The notes under the pieces: generated by a model
Seen by the model: only the letters and a program-made list of their open reading frames with translations
Database searches by the model: none
What the model was told of the DNA's origin: nothing
Shown here: positions 1 to 7,311 of the stretch, one piece after another
How positions within the stretch are numbered: the first letter of the stretch is position 1
How the letters are laid out: the number at the start of each line of letters is the position of its first letter
Made by a program: the position numbers and the translations under genes
Assembly (NCBI GenBank): GCA_024280735.1
Contig: JAJRPO010000082.1
Coordinates: forward strand, 1-50,903
Source: Alphaproteobacteria bacterium
GTDB taxonomy: Bacteria; Pseudomonadota; Alphaproteobacteria; Rhodobacterales; Rhodobacteraceae
DNA: 50,903 nucleotides
Reading direction: 5' to 3'

Positions 1-129
1 AAATTCAACGGTATCCCAAAAGCTCAATTCGGGTTATATTTGAAGGAGTGTGAGTGGAGATTTAACAACAGTGACCCTTCAGATCAGTTATTACAGCTAA
101 GACAATGGGTTAGACATCATCTAAGGTAG
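1..129 (+). CDS. IS1595-family transposase, C-terminal end (partial)
   Basis: The reading frame is open from base 1 and ends with TAG at 127-129. It reads KFNGIPKAQFGLYLKECEWR followed by FNNSDPSDQLLQLRQWVRHHLR. This is the tail I recognise from IS1595/ISSpo-type DDE transposases, whose C-terminus has a 'hFGLYLKECEWRFN' pattern. The gene body lies outside the window. It abuts a decayed EamA permease gene, so the element seems to have landed in that gene. The family assignment is from memory of the motif; the rest of the protein is not visible. Confidence 0.75.
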   Translation, partial: KFNGIPKAQFGLYLKECEWRFNNSDPSDQLLQLRQWVRHHLR

Positions 130-130
130 T

Positions 131-146
131 TATCTGGGTCAACCCC
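131..146. repeat. probable terminal inverted repeat of the IS1595-type element
   Basis: The sequence TATCTGGGTCAACCCC lies directly after the transposase stop and directly before the first bases that look like permease coding sequence. This is where the right end of an IS1595-type element is expected. On the other strand it begins GGGGTTGACCC, a typical-looking tip. The left terminal repeat is outside the window, so the pairing cannot be tested here. Confidence 0.4.
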
Positions 147-382
147 TTATGTTTGTTGCCATGTCGTTAATTCCCGTTGGCGACGGGATTGGTAAACTGC
201 TGGTGACGGGGCCCGGGTTTAATCCTTATTTTCTGGCGTGGTCCCGCTTTACTCTTGGCATGTTAATGGTGTTGCTGATCGTCGCTTACCGCATGGCGTT
301 TGGGTCCCAATTTGCACCCTTAGTGTATTTTCAATTGATTGGGTCAGGATTTGCCGCGGCTTTGGTTCGCAAAAGGGCATAA
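147..382 (+). pseudogene. EamA/DMT-family permease remnant
   Basis: Residues encoded from 149 (FVAMSLIPVGDGIGKLL, then FNPYFLAWSRFTLGMLMVLLIV) match the first two membrane helices of Roseobacter EamA (drug/metabolite transporter) permeases, normally about 280-300 residues. Here the frame stops after 77 residues. Around 330-360 a different frame gives a stretch (FSIDWVRICRGFG) that looks like the next part of the family, suggesting a frameshift. The 5' end coincides with the edge of the IS1595-type element and the 3' part is missing, so I treat it as an IS-disrupted and deleted gene. It cannot make a working transporter. Confidence 0.5.
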
Positions 383-385
383 AAA

Positions 386-410
386 AACCCGCCGGTTGGC
401 GGGTTGTTTT
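386..410 (-). terminator. Rho-independent terminator of the DUF882 gene
   Basis: An 8-bp perfect stem AACCCGCC/GGCGGGTT with a 4-base loop lies at 386-405. On the minus strand it is followed by a run of T (A-run at 381-387). It sits 11-35 bases beyond the stop codon of the minus-strand gene that ends at 421. Confidence 0.75.
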
Positions 411-420
411 GAAGCGGGTC

Positions 421-990
421 CTAGCTGACCCAAGTGCGTACCGGACCGCAATCCAAATGTACAAAGTTAGAGCGGTAATATTTGCCAACACCACCAGCGC
501 GGCAGGACAGGCCGGCCCGGGAAATTTGGCTGACGGAACGCGACCCAAGACGCAGGTCGGCGGCCATGGCCCGAATGTGATACGATTTTTTGGCAACACG
601 ACGCGAGCGGGAGCGCAGCAGGTTGTTGGTGCGCTGGGTGCGAAAGCCTGACAGCATGTGGAAAGGTTCATCGGTTTCCAGCAGATTATGCGCCGCTGCG
701 ATCAGATCAATATTGCGGCGGTCCATATTAGTGGCCCGATTTTCGCGCCAATCGCGCATGAAGTAATTCACCTCATCCAGCGCGGGGCGGATATATTCGC
801 CTTCGATCCAATAGATAATGTCGATAGCTTCACCGGTGCGGCCTGAACGCAAATTTACACGGCGAATACTGCCGGCACCTTTGTTATAGCTGAAAACGCC
901 TGCCATTGCCGGCGCTGCTGTGATCATGGTCGCAGCGAACGCGCCCAACAACGCGCGGCGCGTTGGTATTACACTCGTTTTGCTCGTCAT
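421..990 (-). CDS. DUF882 / YcbK-family (peptidase M15-like) exported protein
   Basis: The protein belongs to the YcbK/DUF882 group of M15-type zinc peptidase-like proteins, thought to act on peptidoglycan peptides in the periplasm. I chose the ATG at 990 (MTSKTSVIPTRRALLGAFAA) because it gives a Tat-type leader with RR followed by a hydrophobic stretch ending in AMA; an upstream ATG at 1056 would add 22 residues before it. The mature part has the family's HMLSGFRTQRTN segment, then SYHIRAMAADLR (family pattern SxHxxGxAxD) and a C-terminal FVHLDCGPVRTW with the expected histidine. The usual G in the HxxG element is A here. It is divergent from the L,D-transpeptidase at 1315, and E. coli keeps ycbB and ycbK side by side, so the pairing supports a cell-wall role. 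Confidence 0.82.
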   Translation of the reverse strand: MTSKTSVIPTRRALLGAFAATMITAAPAMAGVFSYNKGAGSIRRVNLRSGRTGEAIDIIYWIEGEYIRPALDEVNYFMRDWRENRATNMDRRNIDLIAAAHNLLETDEPFHMLSGFRTQRTNNLLRSRSRRVAKKSYHIRAMAADLRLGSRSVSQISRAGLSCRAGGVGKYYRSNFVHLDCGPVRTWVS

Positions 991-1065
991 ATTCAAACCC
1001 GTCTCGTTCCTTGTGGCCTTGCTTAAGCAAAGCTCGTTTTTCGTGTCCCCGGCCAAATCTTAGGA

Positions 1066-1079
1066 GTGACTTATGTCAC
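1066..1079. promoter_or_regulatory. palindrome GTGAC-N4-GTCAC in the divergent promoter region
   Basis: The 324-base gap between the DUF882 start (990) and the L,D-transpeptidase start (1315) holds no gene. It contains the perfect inverted repeat GTGAC-TTAT-GTCAC, about 75 bases upstream of the DUF882 start codon. The same architecture, GTGAC-GATT-GTCAC, occurs at 27451-27464 upstream of a small secreted ORF. An operator for one shared regulator is an inference; no specific factor is recognised. Confidence 0.4.
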
Positions 1080-1314
1080 AGTTATTTTCATCAACCAAGT
1101 TGTAAGTTTGTCGTAAGCATTTTTTTGCTTATGCCACCTGAGCTTAGCCGATACTCCTAAAGAAACTGCCGATCCTGTTTTGTTCTGCCTATTTGTGACG
1201 TATAAATGTTAATTTGGGCAAAACTTTGCCGAAAAATTGATTGGACTATGTTTTTATCCCTGTCAGTATCGTATGGATTGGTTTCGATAGGGGAATCGTG
1301 TTTTTGAGGGTACA

Positions 1315-2931
1315 ATGTTACAATTACGCAACATATTAAGGGGTTTCGTGATAGCGATTGCTGTCTTGGGAGCCTCACTAACCGGAAGTCAGCCGGTATT
1401 TGCCAAAACTGTCAGTGACGCAGCAATTTATAATTCGGTTAGTTCTTCCAAACAGTTATCGGCGGCGGCTAAAGCATATTATGAATCGGTCGGCTATAAA
1501 GCTATCTGGACAGGTAAAAAGAATTCAGGTCGGGCCAAAGCATTGATTAATGCACTAACGCAGGCTGGCACCCACGGATTGCCAACTGGCCGCTATCGCG
1601 CAGTGGAGCTGAAAAAAGCCCTGAATGCAGCGCGACGGGGTAAAAACAGCGGCGCAACAGAGGTGGCCGCAACGGCAGCTTTCCTCGCTTATGCACATGA
1701 TTTGTCTTCGGGTATTCTGGAGCCGAAAAAAGTTGACAAAGAAATGGCAATCAACCCGCCGCGACGCGCAGAACAAGCGTTGCTGGCAGCGATGGCCAAG
1801 AGTTCCGGCAAGGGGTTCCTCGCCGCATTGGCACCTAAAACCACGGAATACAAACGACTGCTCGGCGAAAAGAAACGGCTCGAGCGTTTGGTTGGGGGCG
1901 GAGATTTTGGCAATAAAGTGCCCGTCGCCACACTTAAGCCCGGCTCATCCAGCAAGAATGTTGTGGCTTTGCGTCAACGCTTGGCCCGTCTGGGCTATGG
2001 CAAGCTAGGCAATTCGCCTGCATATGATGACAAAGTCAAAAAAGCAGTGCAGTTTTTCCAACTGGATCATGGGATGTCTGCGGATGGGGTTGCAGGCAAG
2101 GGCACGATTAAAGTGTTGAATGTGTCGGCCAAACAGCGCCTGCAACAGGTTCTGGTTAATCTAGAGCGCGAACGCTGGTTGAATTTCGAGCGCGGTAAGC
2201 GTCATATCCTGGTGAATATTCCGGAATTTTCTGTCGAGATTTATGACAACAACAAATTGTCGCATAAAACCCGCGTCGTGGTCGGCAAAGGCACATCTGA
2301 TCGCCGCACGCCGGAGTTTTACGACGAAATGACCTATATGGTGATTAATCCGACGTGGCATGTGCCTAAATCGATTGCCGGCAAAGAATATCTGCCAATG
2401 CTGAAACGCAATCCGTCCGCGCTGAGCAAACGCGGACTGACGTTGATTGCGCGCAATGGTAAAAAGGTGAATGGGGCCAATGTGGATTTCAGCCAATACA
2501 GCGCCAAAAACTTTCCGTTTTCGATTAAACAACCGCCTGGCCGCCGCAACGCGTTGGGACGGGTAAAGTTTATTTTCCCGAATAAGTACAACATCTATCT
2601 GCATGACACACCGTCCAAAAATCTGTTTGAAAAACAGGCGCGGGCCTATAGCCACGGATGTGTGCGGGTGAAAAATCCGTTTGATCTGGCCTATAAGCTG
2701 TTGGAAAAGCAAACTTCTAACCCCAAAGGCGCGTTTAAGGCTTGGCTCGACACCAACCGCGAACAATATGTAAATCTGGATACGCCGGTGCCAATTTACC
2801 TGACCTATCGCACGGCGTTCTTTAACCAGAAAGGCCGGATGAATTATCGCCCAGATGTCTATGGTCGCGACAAAAAGGTGTTTAATGCGCTGGCCAAAGC
2901 TGGGGTGGTCTTGCAGGCGGTTCAAGGGTAA
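1315..2931 (+). CDS. L,D-transpeptidase, YcbB type
   Basis: A 538-residue murein L,D-transpeptidase that would form meso-DAP to meso-DAP cross-links in the periplasm. Order of parts: signal peptide (residues 1-30, cut after VFA), N-terminal helical domain with the family's 'W' and HDLSSG elements (about 45-200), a peptidoglycan-binding domain (about 209-268), then a YkuD catalytic domain (about 297-460). The active-site motif is SHGCVR at 446-451 with Cys449, preceded by YLHDTPSKNLF. The length fits YcbB/LdtD enzymes (500-615). The start is supported by GAGGG six bases upstream. It is divergent from the DUF882/YcbK-like gene and is followed by a terminator. Confidence 0.92.
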   Translation: MLQLRNILRGFVIAIAVLGASLTGSQPVFAKTVSDAAIYNSVSSSKQLSAAAKAYYESVGYKAIWTGKKNSGRAKALINALTQAGTHGLPTGRYRAVELKKALNAARRGKNSGATEVAATAAFLAYAHDLSSGILEPKKVDKEMAINPPRRAEQALLAAMAKSSGKGFLAALAPKTTEYKRLLGEKKRLERLVGGGDFGNKVPVATLKPGSSSKNVVALRQRLARLGYGKLGNSPAYDDKVKKAVQFFQLDHGMSADGVAGKGTIKVLNVSAKQRLQQVLVNLERERWLNFERGKRHILVNIPEFSVEIYDNNKLSHKTRVVVGKGTSDRRTPEFYDEMTYMVINPTWHVPKSIAGKEYLPMLKRNPSALSKRGLTLIARNGKKVNGANVDFSQYSAKNFPFSIKQPPGRRNALGRVKFIFPNKYNIYLHDTPSKNLFEKQARAYSHGCVRVKNPFDLAYKLLEKQTSNPKGAFKAWLDTNREQYVNLDTPVPIYLTYRTAFFNQKGRMNYRPDVYGRDKKVFNALAKAGVVLQAVQG

Positions 2932-2956
2932 GTAACCGCAACGGATCAGAATTTAC

Positions 2957-2985
2957 GGGCGTCCGCTATCCGGGCGCCCTTTTTG
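2957..2985 (+). terminator. Rho-independent terminator after the L,D-transpeptidase
   Basis: The stem GGGCGTCCG/CGGGCGCCC (one G-T pair) with a 5-base loop is followed by CTTTTTG. It lies 26 bases after the stop at 2931 and just before lpxD. Confidence 0.8.
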
Positions 2986-3001
2986 TATGAAAGGCCAGTG
3001 A

Positions 3002-4096
3002 ATGGCAGGTTTTACAATAGACGCGATAGCGGCGGCGCTGGGGGCAGAGGCCGTTGGGGACCTGTCGTTGGTGATTGACCATGTGCAAGAACCGCAACTG
3101 GCGGGGCCGGATGCGTTGGCGCTGGCGATGGATGAGAGTTATGCCGAGGCTTTGCAAGCTGGCGGGGCGGAGGCGGCGGTCTTGTGGGCTGGTGCTGATT
3201 GGCAAGGCTTGGGGCTAAAGGCTGCGATATTTGCACCAAGGTCGCGTTATGTTTTGTCAGGCGTGTCCTATGTGTTTGAAAGAAAGCCGGAAATTGCGGC
3301 AGGAATACATCCCAGCGCGGTGATCGATCCGACGGCGGTGATTGGTGAAAATCCGGCCATTGGGCCGTTTGTGGTGATTGGCGCGCGGGCGCAGATCGGG
3401 GCAAATGCGCGGATATTGTCCCATAGTTCCGTGGCCGAAGATGCGGTGATTGGCAATGATGCACTGCTGTACCAAGGGGTGCGGATTGGTGCGCGGGTCC
3501 AAATTGGCGACGGGTTTATTGCGCAGGCGGGCGTGGTTGTGGGGGTTGACGGGTTTTCTTATGTGACACCAAAACCGGGTGCGGTCGAGGAAGCGCGCGC
3601 CACTGGCAAGATCACGCAAGCGAGCCAGACAAGTGGTTTTGCGCGGATCAACTCGCTGGGGTCTGTGGTGGTTGGGGATAGCGTGGAAATGGGCGCAAAC
3701 ACCACGATTGATCGCGGCACCATCGCCAATACGCTGATTGGGGATGGCACCAAGCTGGATAATCTTGTGCATGTCGGTCACAATGTAACTGTTGGGAAAC
3801 ATTGTCTTTTATGTGGGCAAGTCGGGATTGCCGGCAGCAGTATCATTGGCGATCGTGTGGTTTTGGGGGGGCAAGTCGGGGTGGCGGATCACCTAAGGAT
3901 CGGCTCGGATGTGATTGCGGCTGGCAAGTCGGGGATTTCCAGTCATGTGCCAAGTGGGCGGGTGATGATGGGCAGTCCGGCGATGCGGATGGACCTGAAT
4001 GTCGAGGCCTATAAGGCCTTGCGCCGCCTGCCGCGTCTGGTTGCGCGGGTTGCCGCGTTGGAAAAGACTATTTCCAAGGCGGATGAAAATGAGTAG
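3002..4096 (+). CDS. lpxD: UDP-3-O-acylglucosamine N-acyltransferase
   Basis: LpxD adds the second 3-hydroxyacyl chain, from an acyl carrier protein, to UDP-3-O-acylglucosamine in lipid A synthesis (cytoplasm). The 364 residues show an N-terminal uridine-binding domain (1-100) and a left-handed beta helix of hexapeptide repeats (about 103-330; [LIV]G-x4 units such as AVIGENPAIGPFVVIG). The presumed catalytic histidine is His260 in LVHVGHNVTVG. The C-terminus is a short helix ending KADENE. Unlike the common bacterial order, it is not next to fabZ, lpxA or bamA. It is followed within 36 bases by a dedicated acyl carrier protein and a ketoacyl synthase, which suggests a private acyl supply. Confidence 0.95.
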   Translation: MAGFTIDAIAAALGAEAVGDLSLVIDHVQEPQLAGPDALALAMDESYAEALQAGGAEAAVLWAGADWQGLGLKAAIFAPRSRYVLSGVSYVFERKPEIAAGIHPSAVIDPTAVIGENPAIGPFVVIGARAQIGANARILSHSSVAEDAVIGNDALLYQGVRIGARVQIGDGFIAQAGVVVGVDGFSYVTPKPGAVEEARATGKITQASQTSGFARINSLGSVVVGDSVEMGANTTIDRGTIANTLIGDGTKLDNLVHVGHNVTVGKHCLLCGQVGIAGSSIIGDRVVLGGQVGVADHLRIGSDVIAAGKSGISSHVPSGRVMMGSPAMRMDLNVEAYKALRRLPRLVARVAALEKTISKADENE

Positions 4097-4132
4097 TTGC
4101 CCTTGCACGCTTCCTCACACAAGTTGACTCCC

Positions 4133-4393
4133 ATGTCGGTACACCAAAAAATCGTGGAAATTCTGGCGGAACAGGCCGTTCTGGAACCAAATGAGGTGCC
4201 GCTGACAGCCACGTTGGAAGACTTGGGCATCGACAGCATGAACCTGGTCGAAATTATCTTTGCCATAGAGGAAAGTTTCGACATTCAAATACCGTTTAAC
4301 GCCAATGAGCCGGAGGCGGCGGGGTTTGATATTTCCTCGGTGACGTCGATTGTCACGGCGGTCGAGGGCCTGTTGGCCGCACGCGAGGCCTGA
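4133..4393 (+). CDS. acyl carrier protein (specialised)
   Basis: An 86-residue carrier protein with the phosphopantetheine site LGIDSMNLVE (Ser35). The segment after the Ser (IIFAIEESFDIQIPF) fits helix II of ACPs. I start at ATG 4133 (MSVHQKIVEILAEQ); a TTG at 4097 would add 12 uncharacteristic residues. It differs in sequence from a housekeeping AcpP, lacking the usual 'GADSLDTVELVM' wording, and sits between lpxD and a KAS-type enzyme. That makes it a likely partner for a dedicated fatty-acyl chain, perhaps for lipid A. It is comparable in idea to rhizobial AcpXL clusters, though I cannot show it is AcpXL. Confidence 0.85.
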   Translation: MSVHQKIVEILAEQAVLEPNEVPLTATLEDLGIDSMNLVEIIFAIEESFDIQIPFNANEPEAAGFDISSVTSIVTAVEGLLAAREA

Positions 4394-4394
4394 G

Positions 4395-5603
4395 GTGCGC
4401 CGCGTTGTCATTACCGGACAAGGCACAGTTAACCCGCTGGGTCTGGATGTGGCCGCAACGCTGGACGCCATGTCGCGCGGTGTTTGCGCGATTGGGCCGC
4501 TGGATATTGTGGATGTGGAGCGACTGCTGATCCAGATTGGTGCGCAGGTGCAAGGATTTGATCCCGCTGAACATTTTTCGAAGAATAAGCTGTCACTTTA
4601 TGACCGTTTCACCCAGTTCGCATTGGTTGCAGCCCGCGAGGCGATGGCGCAATCGGGGTTGGAAATTGACGACGCGTTAGGCGATCTAAGCGGTGTCATT
4701 CTGGGCAGTGCGGGCGGTGGTTTGCAGACCCAAGAGGATAATTACCGCGCGGTATTTGAGCAGGGTAAAAACCGTGTTCACCCCTTTGTGGTGCCGCGCC
4801 TGATGCACAGTTCGGCGGCCTCGCATCTGTCGATGGAATTTGGTTTGCGGGGGCCGTGTTATAGTGTGTCTACCGCTTGCGCCTCGTCCAATCACGCGAT
4901 GGGGCAGGCGTTCCATTTGATACGCGGCGGCGGGGCGTCTGTGGTTTTGACGGGCGGGTCCGAGAGCATGCTCAGCTTTGGCGGCATCAAAGCCTGGGAG
5001 GGGCTGCGGGTGATGTCCAAAGACGGCTGCCGCCCGTTTTGTGCCACGCGCAATGGCATGGTTCAAGGCGAAGGGGCCGCGGTTTTTGTGTTTGAAGAAT
5101 TTGAACATGCCCGCGCGCGTGGTGCGGATATTCTGGCCGAAGTGGCTGGTTTTGCAATGAACTCCGATGCCGGCGATATTGTGATGCCCAACCGCGAGGG
5201 CGCGGCGCGGGCCATGTGCGGGGCCTTGCGGGACGGGTCCTTGAACCCTGAGGATATCGGCTATATCAATGCGCATGGCACCGGCACCACGGCGAATGAC
5301 AAGGTGGAAACTGCCGCTATTGTGGATGTTTTTGGGTCTAAGGCGGATAAGTTGATGGTCTCCGCCACCAAATCCATGCACGGCCATTTGATCGGTGGCA
5401 CGGGGGCTGTGGAGTTGCTCGCCTGTATTGCCGCCCTGCGCGATGGCATGATAGCGCCAACGGTAGGATACCGCGCGCCCGATCCCGCGTGTGACCTTGA
5501 TATTGTACCCAATACCGCGCGTCAGCAAAAGGTGACGGCAACCCTGTCCAACGCCTTTGCCTTTGGTGGGCTAAACGCGGTTTTGGCCCTGCGCAGCATC
5601 TGA
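4395..5603 (+). CDS. beta-ketoacyl-ACP synthase, KAS II (FabF) family
   Basis: A 402-residue condensing enzyme of the FabF/KAS II fold. Catalytic residues are visible: Cys162 in VSTACASSNHA, His294 in NAHGTGTTAND, Lys326 and His331 in ATKSMHGHLIGGTG. The GTG at 4395 is preferred (VRRVVITGQGTVNPLG), two bases after the carrier-protein stop; a start at 4350 would overlap that gene and add a non-homologous extension. The sequence is not that of the housekeeping FabF, which lies with acpP elsewhere. With the preceding carrier protein and lpxD it forms a tight cassette, so it may elongate the chain used by LpxD. This substrate is inferred from context only. Confidence 0.88.
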   Translation: MRRVVITGQGTVNPLGLDVAATLDAMSRGVCAIGPLDIVDVERLLIQIGAQVQGFDPAEHFSKNKLSLYDRFTQFALVAAREAMAQSGLEIDDALGDLSGVILGSAGGGLQTQEDNYRAVFEQGKNRVHPFVVPRLMHSSAASHLSMEFGLRGPCYSVSTACASSNHAMGQAFHLIRGGGASVVLTGGSESMLSFGGIKAWEGLRVMSKDGCRPFCATRNGMVQGEGAAVFVFEEFEHARARGADILAEVAGFAMNSDAGDIVMPNREGAARAMCGALRDGSLNPEDIGYINAHGTGTTANDKVETAAIVDVFGSKADKLMVSATKSMHGHLIGGTGAVELLACIAALRDGMIAPTVGYRAPDPACDLDIVPNTARQQKVTATLSNAFAFGGLNAVLALRSI

Positions 5604-5650
5604 ATATAGAGGGTTGCCACCTGTGGACACCTATATATAGTTCCTGCAAG

Positions 5651-5736
5651 GGCATTTCGACTTAATATTGAATTAGAAATCGTCCTAAGGGTGGATGAAT
5701 TCTAATGCATTAAGTTCAAAAGTAAGTCGAAATGCC
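5651..5736. repeat. MITE-like inverted-repeat element
   Basis: A perfect 14-bp inverted repeat GGCATTTCGACTTA (5651-5664) and its complement (5723-5736) encloses about 58 bases. A second, inner inverted repeat ATTAGAA/TTCTAAT lies inside it. The whole unit could fold into one long hairpin in RNA. It lies between the ketoacyl synthase (ends 5603) and the HNH nuclease (starts 5800), and has no ORF. The form suggests a miniature transposable element or a dispersed palindromic repeat; a terminator is less likely because there is no T run. Confidence 0.5.
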
Positions 5737-5799
5737 TAAAGCTCGGAACGGATGTTCCCGTTCTGCTGCACTGCAACAGATTGGGATTGTATTTGTCAG

Positions 5800-6384
5800 A
5801 TGAATACCGAATTTTCCGATAATTTTGTGAACAGCCCTGCGTCGTTGAATGATTGCCCCGCGCTGGTGTTGAATGCCGATTTCCGCCCGCTGTCTTATTT
5901 CCCGCTGTCGCTGTGGCGCTGGCAGGATGCGGTAAAGGCTACGTTTCAGGACCGCGTAACGGTGATTGCACAATATGATCGCGTCGTGCGGTCACCCTCT
6001 ACCGAGATAAAAATCCCCTCTGTGATTGTGCTGAAAGATTTTGTGCGCCCAAAGAAGGCCGCCGCCTTTACCCGCTTTAATCTATTTTTGCGCGATGGGT
6101 TTACCTGTCAGTATTGCGGGTCAACAGGGGATATGACCTTTGACCATGTGATCCCGCGCGCGCGTGGTGGCCGCACAACTTGGGAAAATGTCGTGGCCTC
6201 TTGCAGCCCGTGCAACCTGCGCAAAGGCGCGCGTAATCTGGCGCAAGTGCAGATGCATTTGCGTCAGAAACCAGCCCGCCCAAGCCCGTCAGAGCTGCTA
6301 AATATGGGTCGGCAATTCCCGCCAAATCACTTGCATGAGAGCTGGGTAGACTTCTTATATTGGGATGCGGAACTAGAAGAATAA
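5800..6384 (+). CDS. HNH endonuclease domain protein
   Basis: A 194-residue protein of the HNH family widespread in Rhodobacterales and other alphaproteobacteria. The C-terminal half carries a zinc-binding HNH fold: CQYCG (Cys103, Cys106), TFDHVIPRARGG (Asp115, His116), W-EN (Asn130) and CSPCN (Cys135, Cys138). The N-terminal part (ALVLNADFRPLSYFPLSLW) is a conserved feature of this subfamily. I start at ATG 5800; an earlier in-frame start at 5752 would add 16 cysteine-rich residues. The cellular role of the family is not known, although it is usually single-copy and conserved, which argues against a simple mobile-element nuclease. Confidence 0.85.
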   Translation: MNTEFSDNFVNSPASLNDCPALVLNADFRPLSYFPLSLWRWQDAVKATFQDRVTVIAQYDRVVRSPSTEIKIPSVIVLKDFVRPKKAAAFTRFNLFLRDGFTCQYCGSTGDMTFDHVIPRARGGRTTWENVVASCSPCNLRKGARNLAQVQMHLRQKPARPSPSELLNMGRQFPPNHLHESWVDFLYWDAELEE

Positions 6385-6510
6385 CCGAAAAATATACCTT
6401 AGTATACTGTTTTTGTTAACTAAAAATATGACTAAGTATTTGAATTGTCTGAATATATCTATATATGCGAATTTGTTTGATTATCAAGAAAAATAAGCTA
6501 CTCTGAGCGG
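6385..6510 (+). promoter_or_regulatory. AT-rich promoter region upstream of the flavocytochrome c genes
   Basis: The gap is far richer in A+T than either neighbour. It holds the inverted repeat TATAC-CTTA-GTATA (6393-6406) and several TATA-like runs (around 6451-6470). These could be the operator and promoter of the sulfide-oxidising pair that follows, for example for an ArsR-type sulfide sensor such as BigR/SqrR. I do not find a clear ATTC-N8-GAAT box of the SqrR type. The palindrome followed by CTGTTTTTG might also act as a weak terminator for the HNH gene. Confidence 0.35.
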
Positions 6511-7185
6511 ATGAAAAAACTTGCCTTTGCAGCCATCGCCCTTACGTTTTCTTCTGCCGCAGTTGCAGATCATGCAGGGGCGCCGACCAAAGGCGAACGG
6601 GTATTTCGCAAATGCCGCTCGTGCCATGAGGTAGGTGAGGACGCGAAATATAAGGTGGGGCCGGCACTCAACAATTTGATGGGTCAGCAGGCGGGTGTCC
6701 TGTCAGGCGACAAGGCTTCCAAGGCCCTGAAACGCGCCGGCGAGCTGGGCATGAAGTGGGATTTGAAAACGCTGGAAATTTTCTTGCGTAAACCCAAGGC
6801 ATTAATTCCCAAAACCAAGATGAAATTCTCTGGCCTGAAAAAACACGAAGATCGCGCCAATCTGATTGCCTATTTCCAAAACCTTGGCGCTGGCGAAAAG
6901 CCGGTGAAAAAGGATCCTACACTGTCGGATGCGGTTCTGGCGCTGGTGGGCGATGTGGAATACGGCGAATATCTGGCGTCCGGTTGTACGACCTGCCATC
7001 AGGCGGATGGTTCGGATCAGGGCTTGCCCTCAATCACCGGCTGGCCCGCGCCGATATTTGCCACCGCCATGCACGCCTATAAGACCAAAGATCGCGAGAA
7101 CTCGGTTATGCAACAGCAGGCCGGTGCGCTCGACAACGAAGAGATTGCGGCCCTGGCTGCATATTTTGCTGGCGTTACCAAGTAA
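6511..7185 (+). CDS. di-heme cytochrome c, SoxE/FccA type
   Basis: A periplasmic di-heme cytochrome of 224 residues. It has a Sec signal peptide (residues 1-19, cut after AVA) and two heme sites, CRSCH (35-39) and CTTCH (159-163). The first domain looks like a cytochrome c2-type class I fold with a distal methionine in LIPKTKMKF; the second is a short class I domain. The gene is followed 126 bases later by the flavoprotein subunit, the usual SoxEF/FccAB pairing that oxidises sulfide and passes electrons to cytochrome c. Known FccA/SoxE proteins have the same two-domain layout. No other sox genes are in the window. Confidence 0.85.
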   Translation: MKKLAFAAIALTFSSAAVADHAGAPTKGERVFRKCRSCHEVGEDAKYKVGPALNNLMGQQAGVLSGDKASKALKRAGELGMKWDLKTLEIFLRKPKALIPKTKMKFSGLKKHEDRANLIAYFQNLGAGEKPVKKDPTLSDAVLALVGDVEYGEYLASGCTTCHQADGSDQGLPSITGWPAPIFATAMHAYKTKDRENSVMQQQAGALDNEEIAALAAYFAGVTK

Positions 7186-7235
7186 CGCTTACATGCGTCG
7201 CCTAGGGGTTCATGACCATATGCGGCGTCAATTGA

Positions 7236-7262
7236 AGGGCCTTTGGTCCTTCTGCGGGACCA
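7236..7262 (+). promoter_or_regulatory. intercistronic hairpin between the cytochrome and flavoprotein genes
   Basis: TGGTCC (7244-7249) and GGACCA (7257-7262) form a perfect 6-bp stem with a 7-base loop. An alternative pairing, AAGGGCC with GGTCCTT, competes with it. There is no T run, so it may be a processing or stabilising element that sets different expression of the two subunits. The role is inferred. Confidence 0.3.
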
Positions 7263-7311
7263 TCCTTTCAGCGATGATCGGGATGGGTAACGTGTTAAAG
7301 GGAGGAATAAC

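Noticed and set aside
2161-2925. 254-residue minus-strand open frame within the L,D-transpeptidase gene
   Set aside because: It is the antisense shadow of a clear enzyme gene and has no recognisable motif.
4686-5528. 280-residue minus-strand open frame within the ketoacyl synthase gene
   Set aside because: The opposite strand carries an intact catalytic triad, and this frame is rich in H and R as antisense frames in GC-rich genes are.
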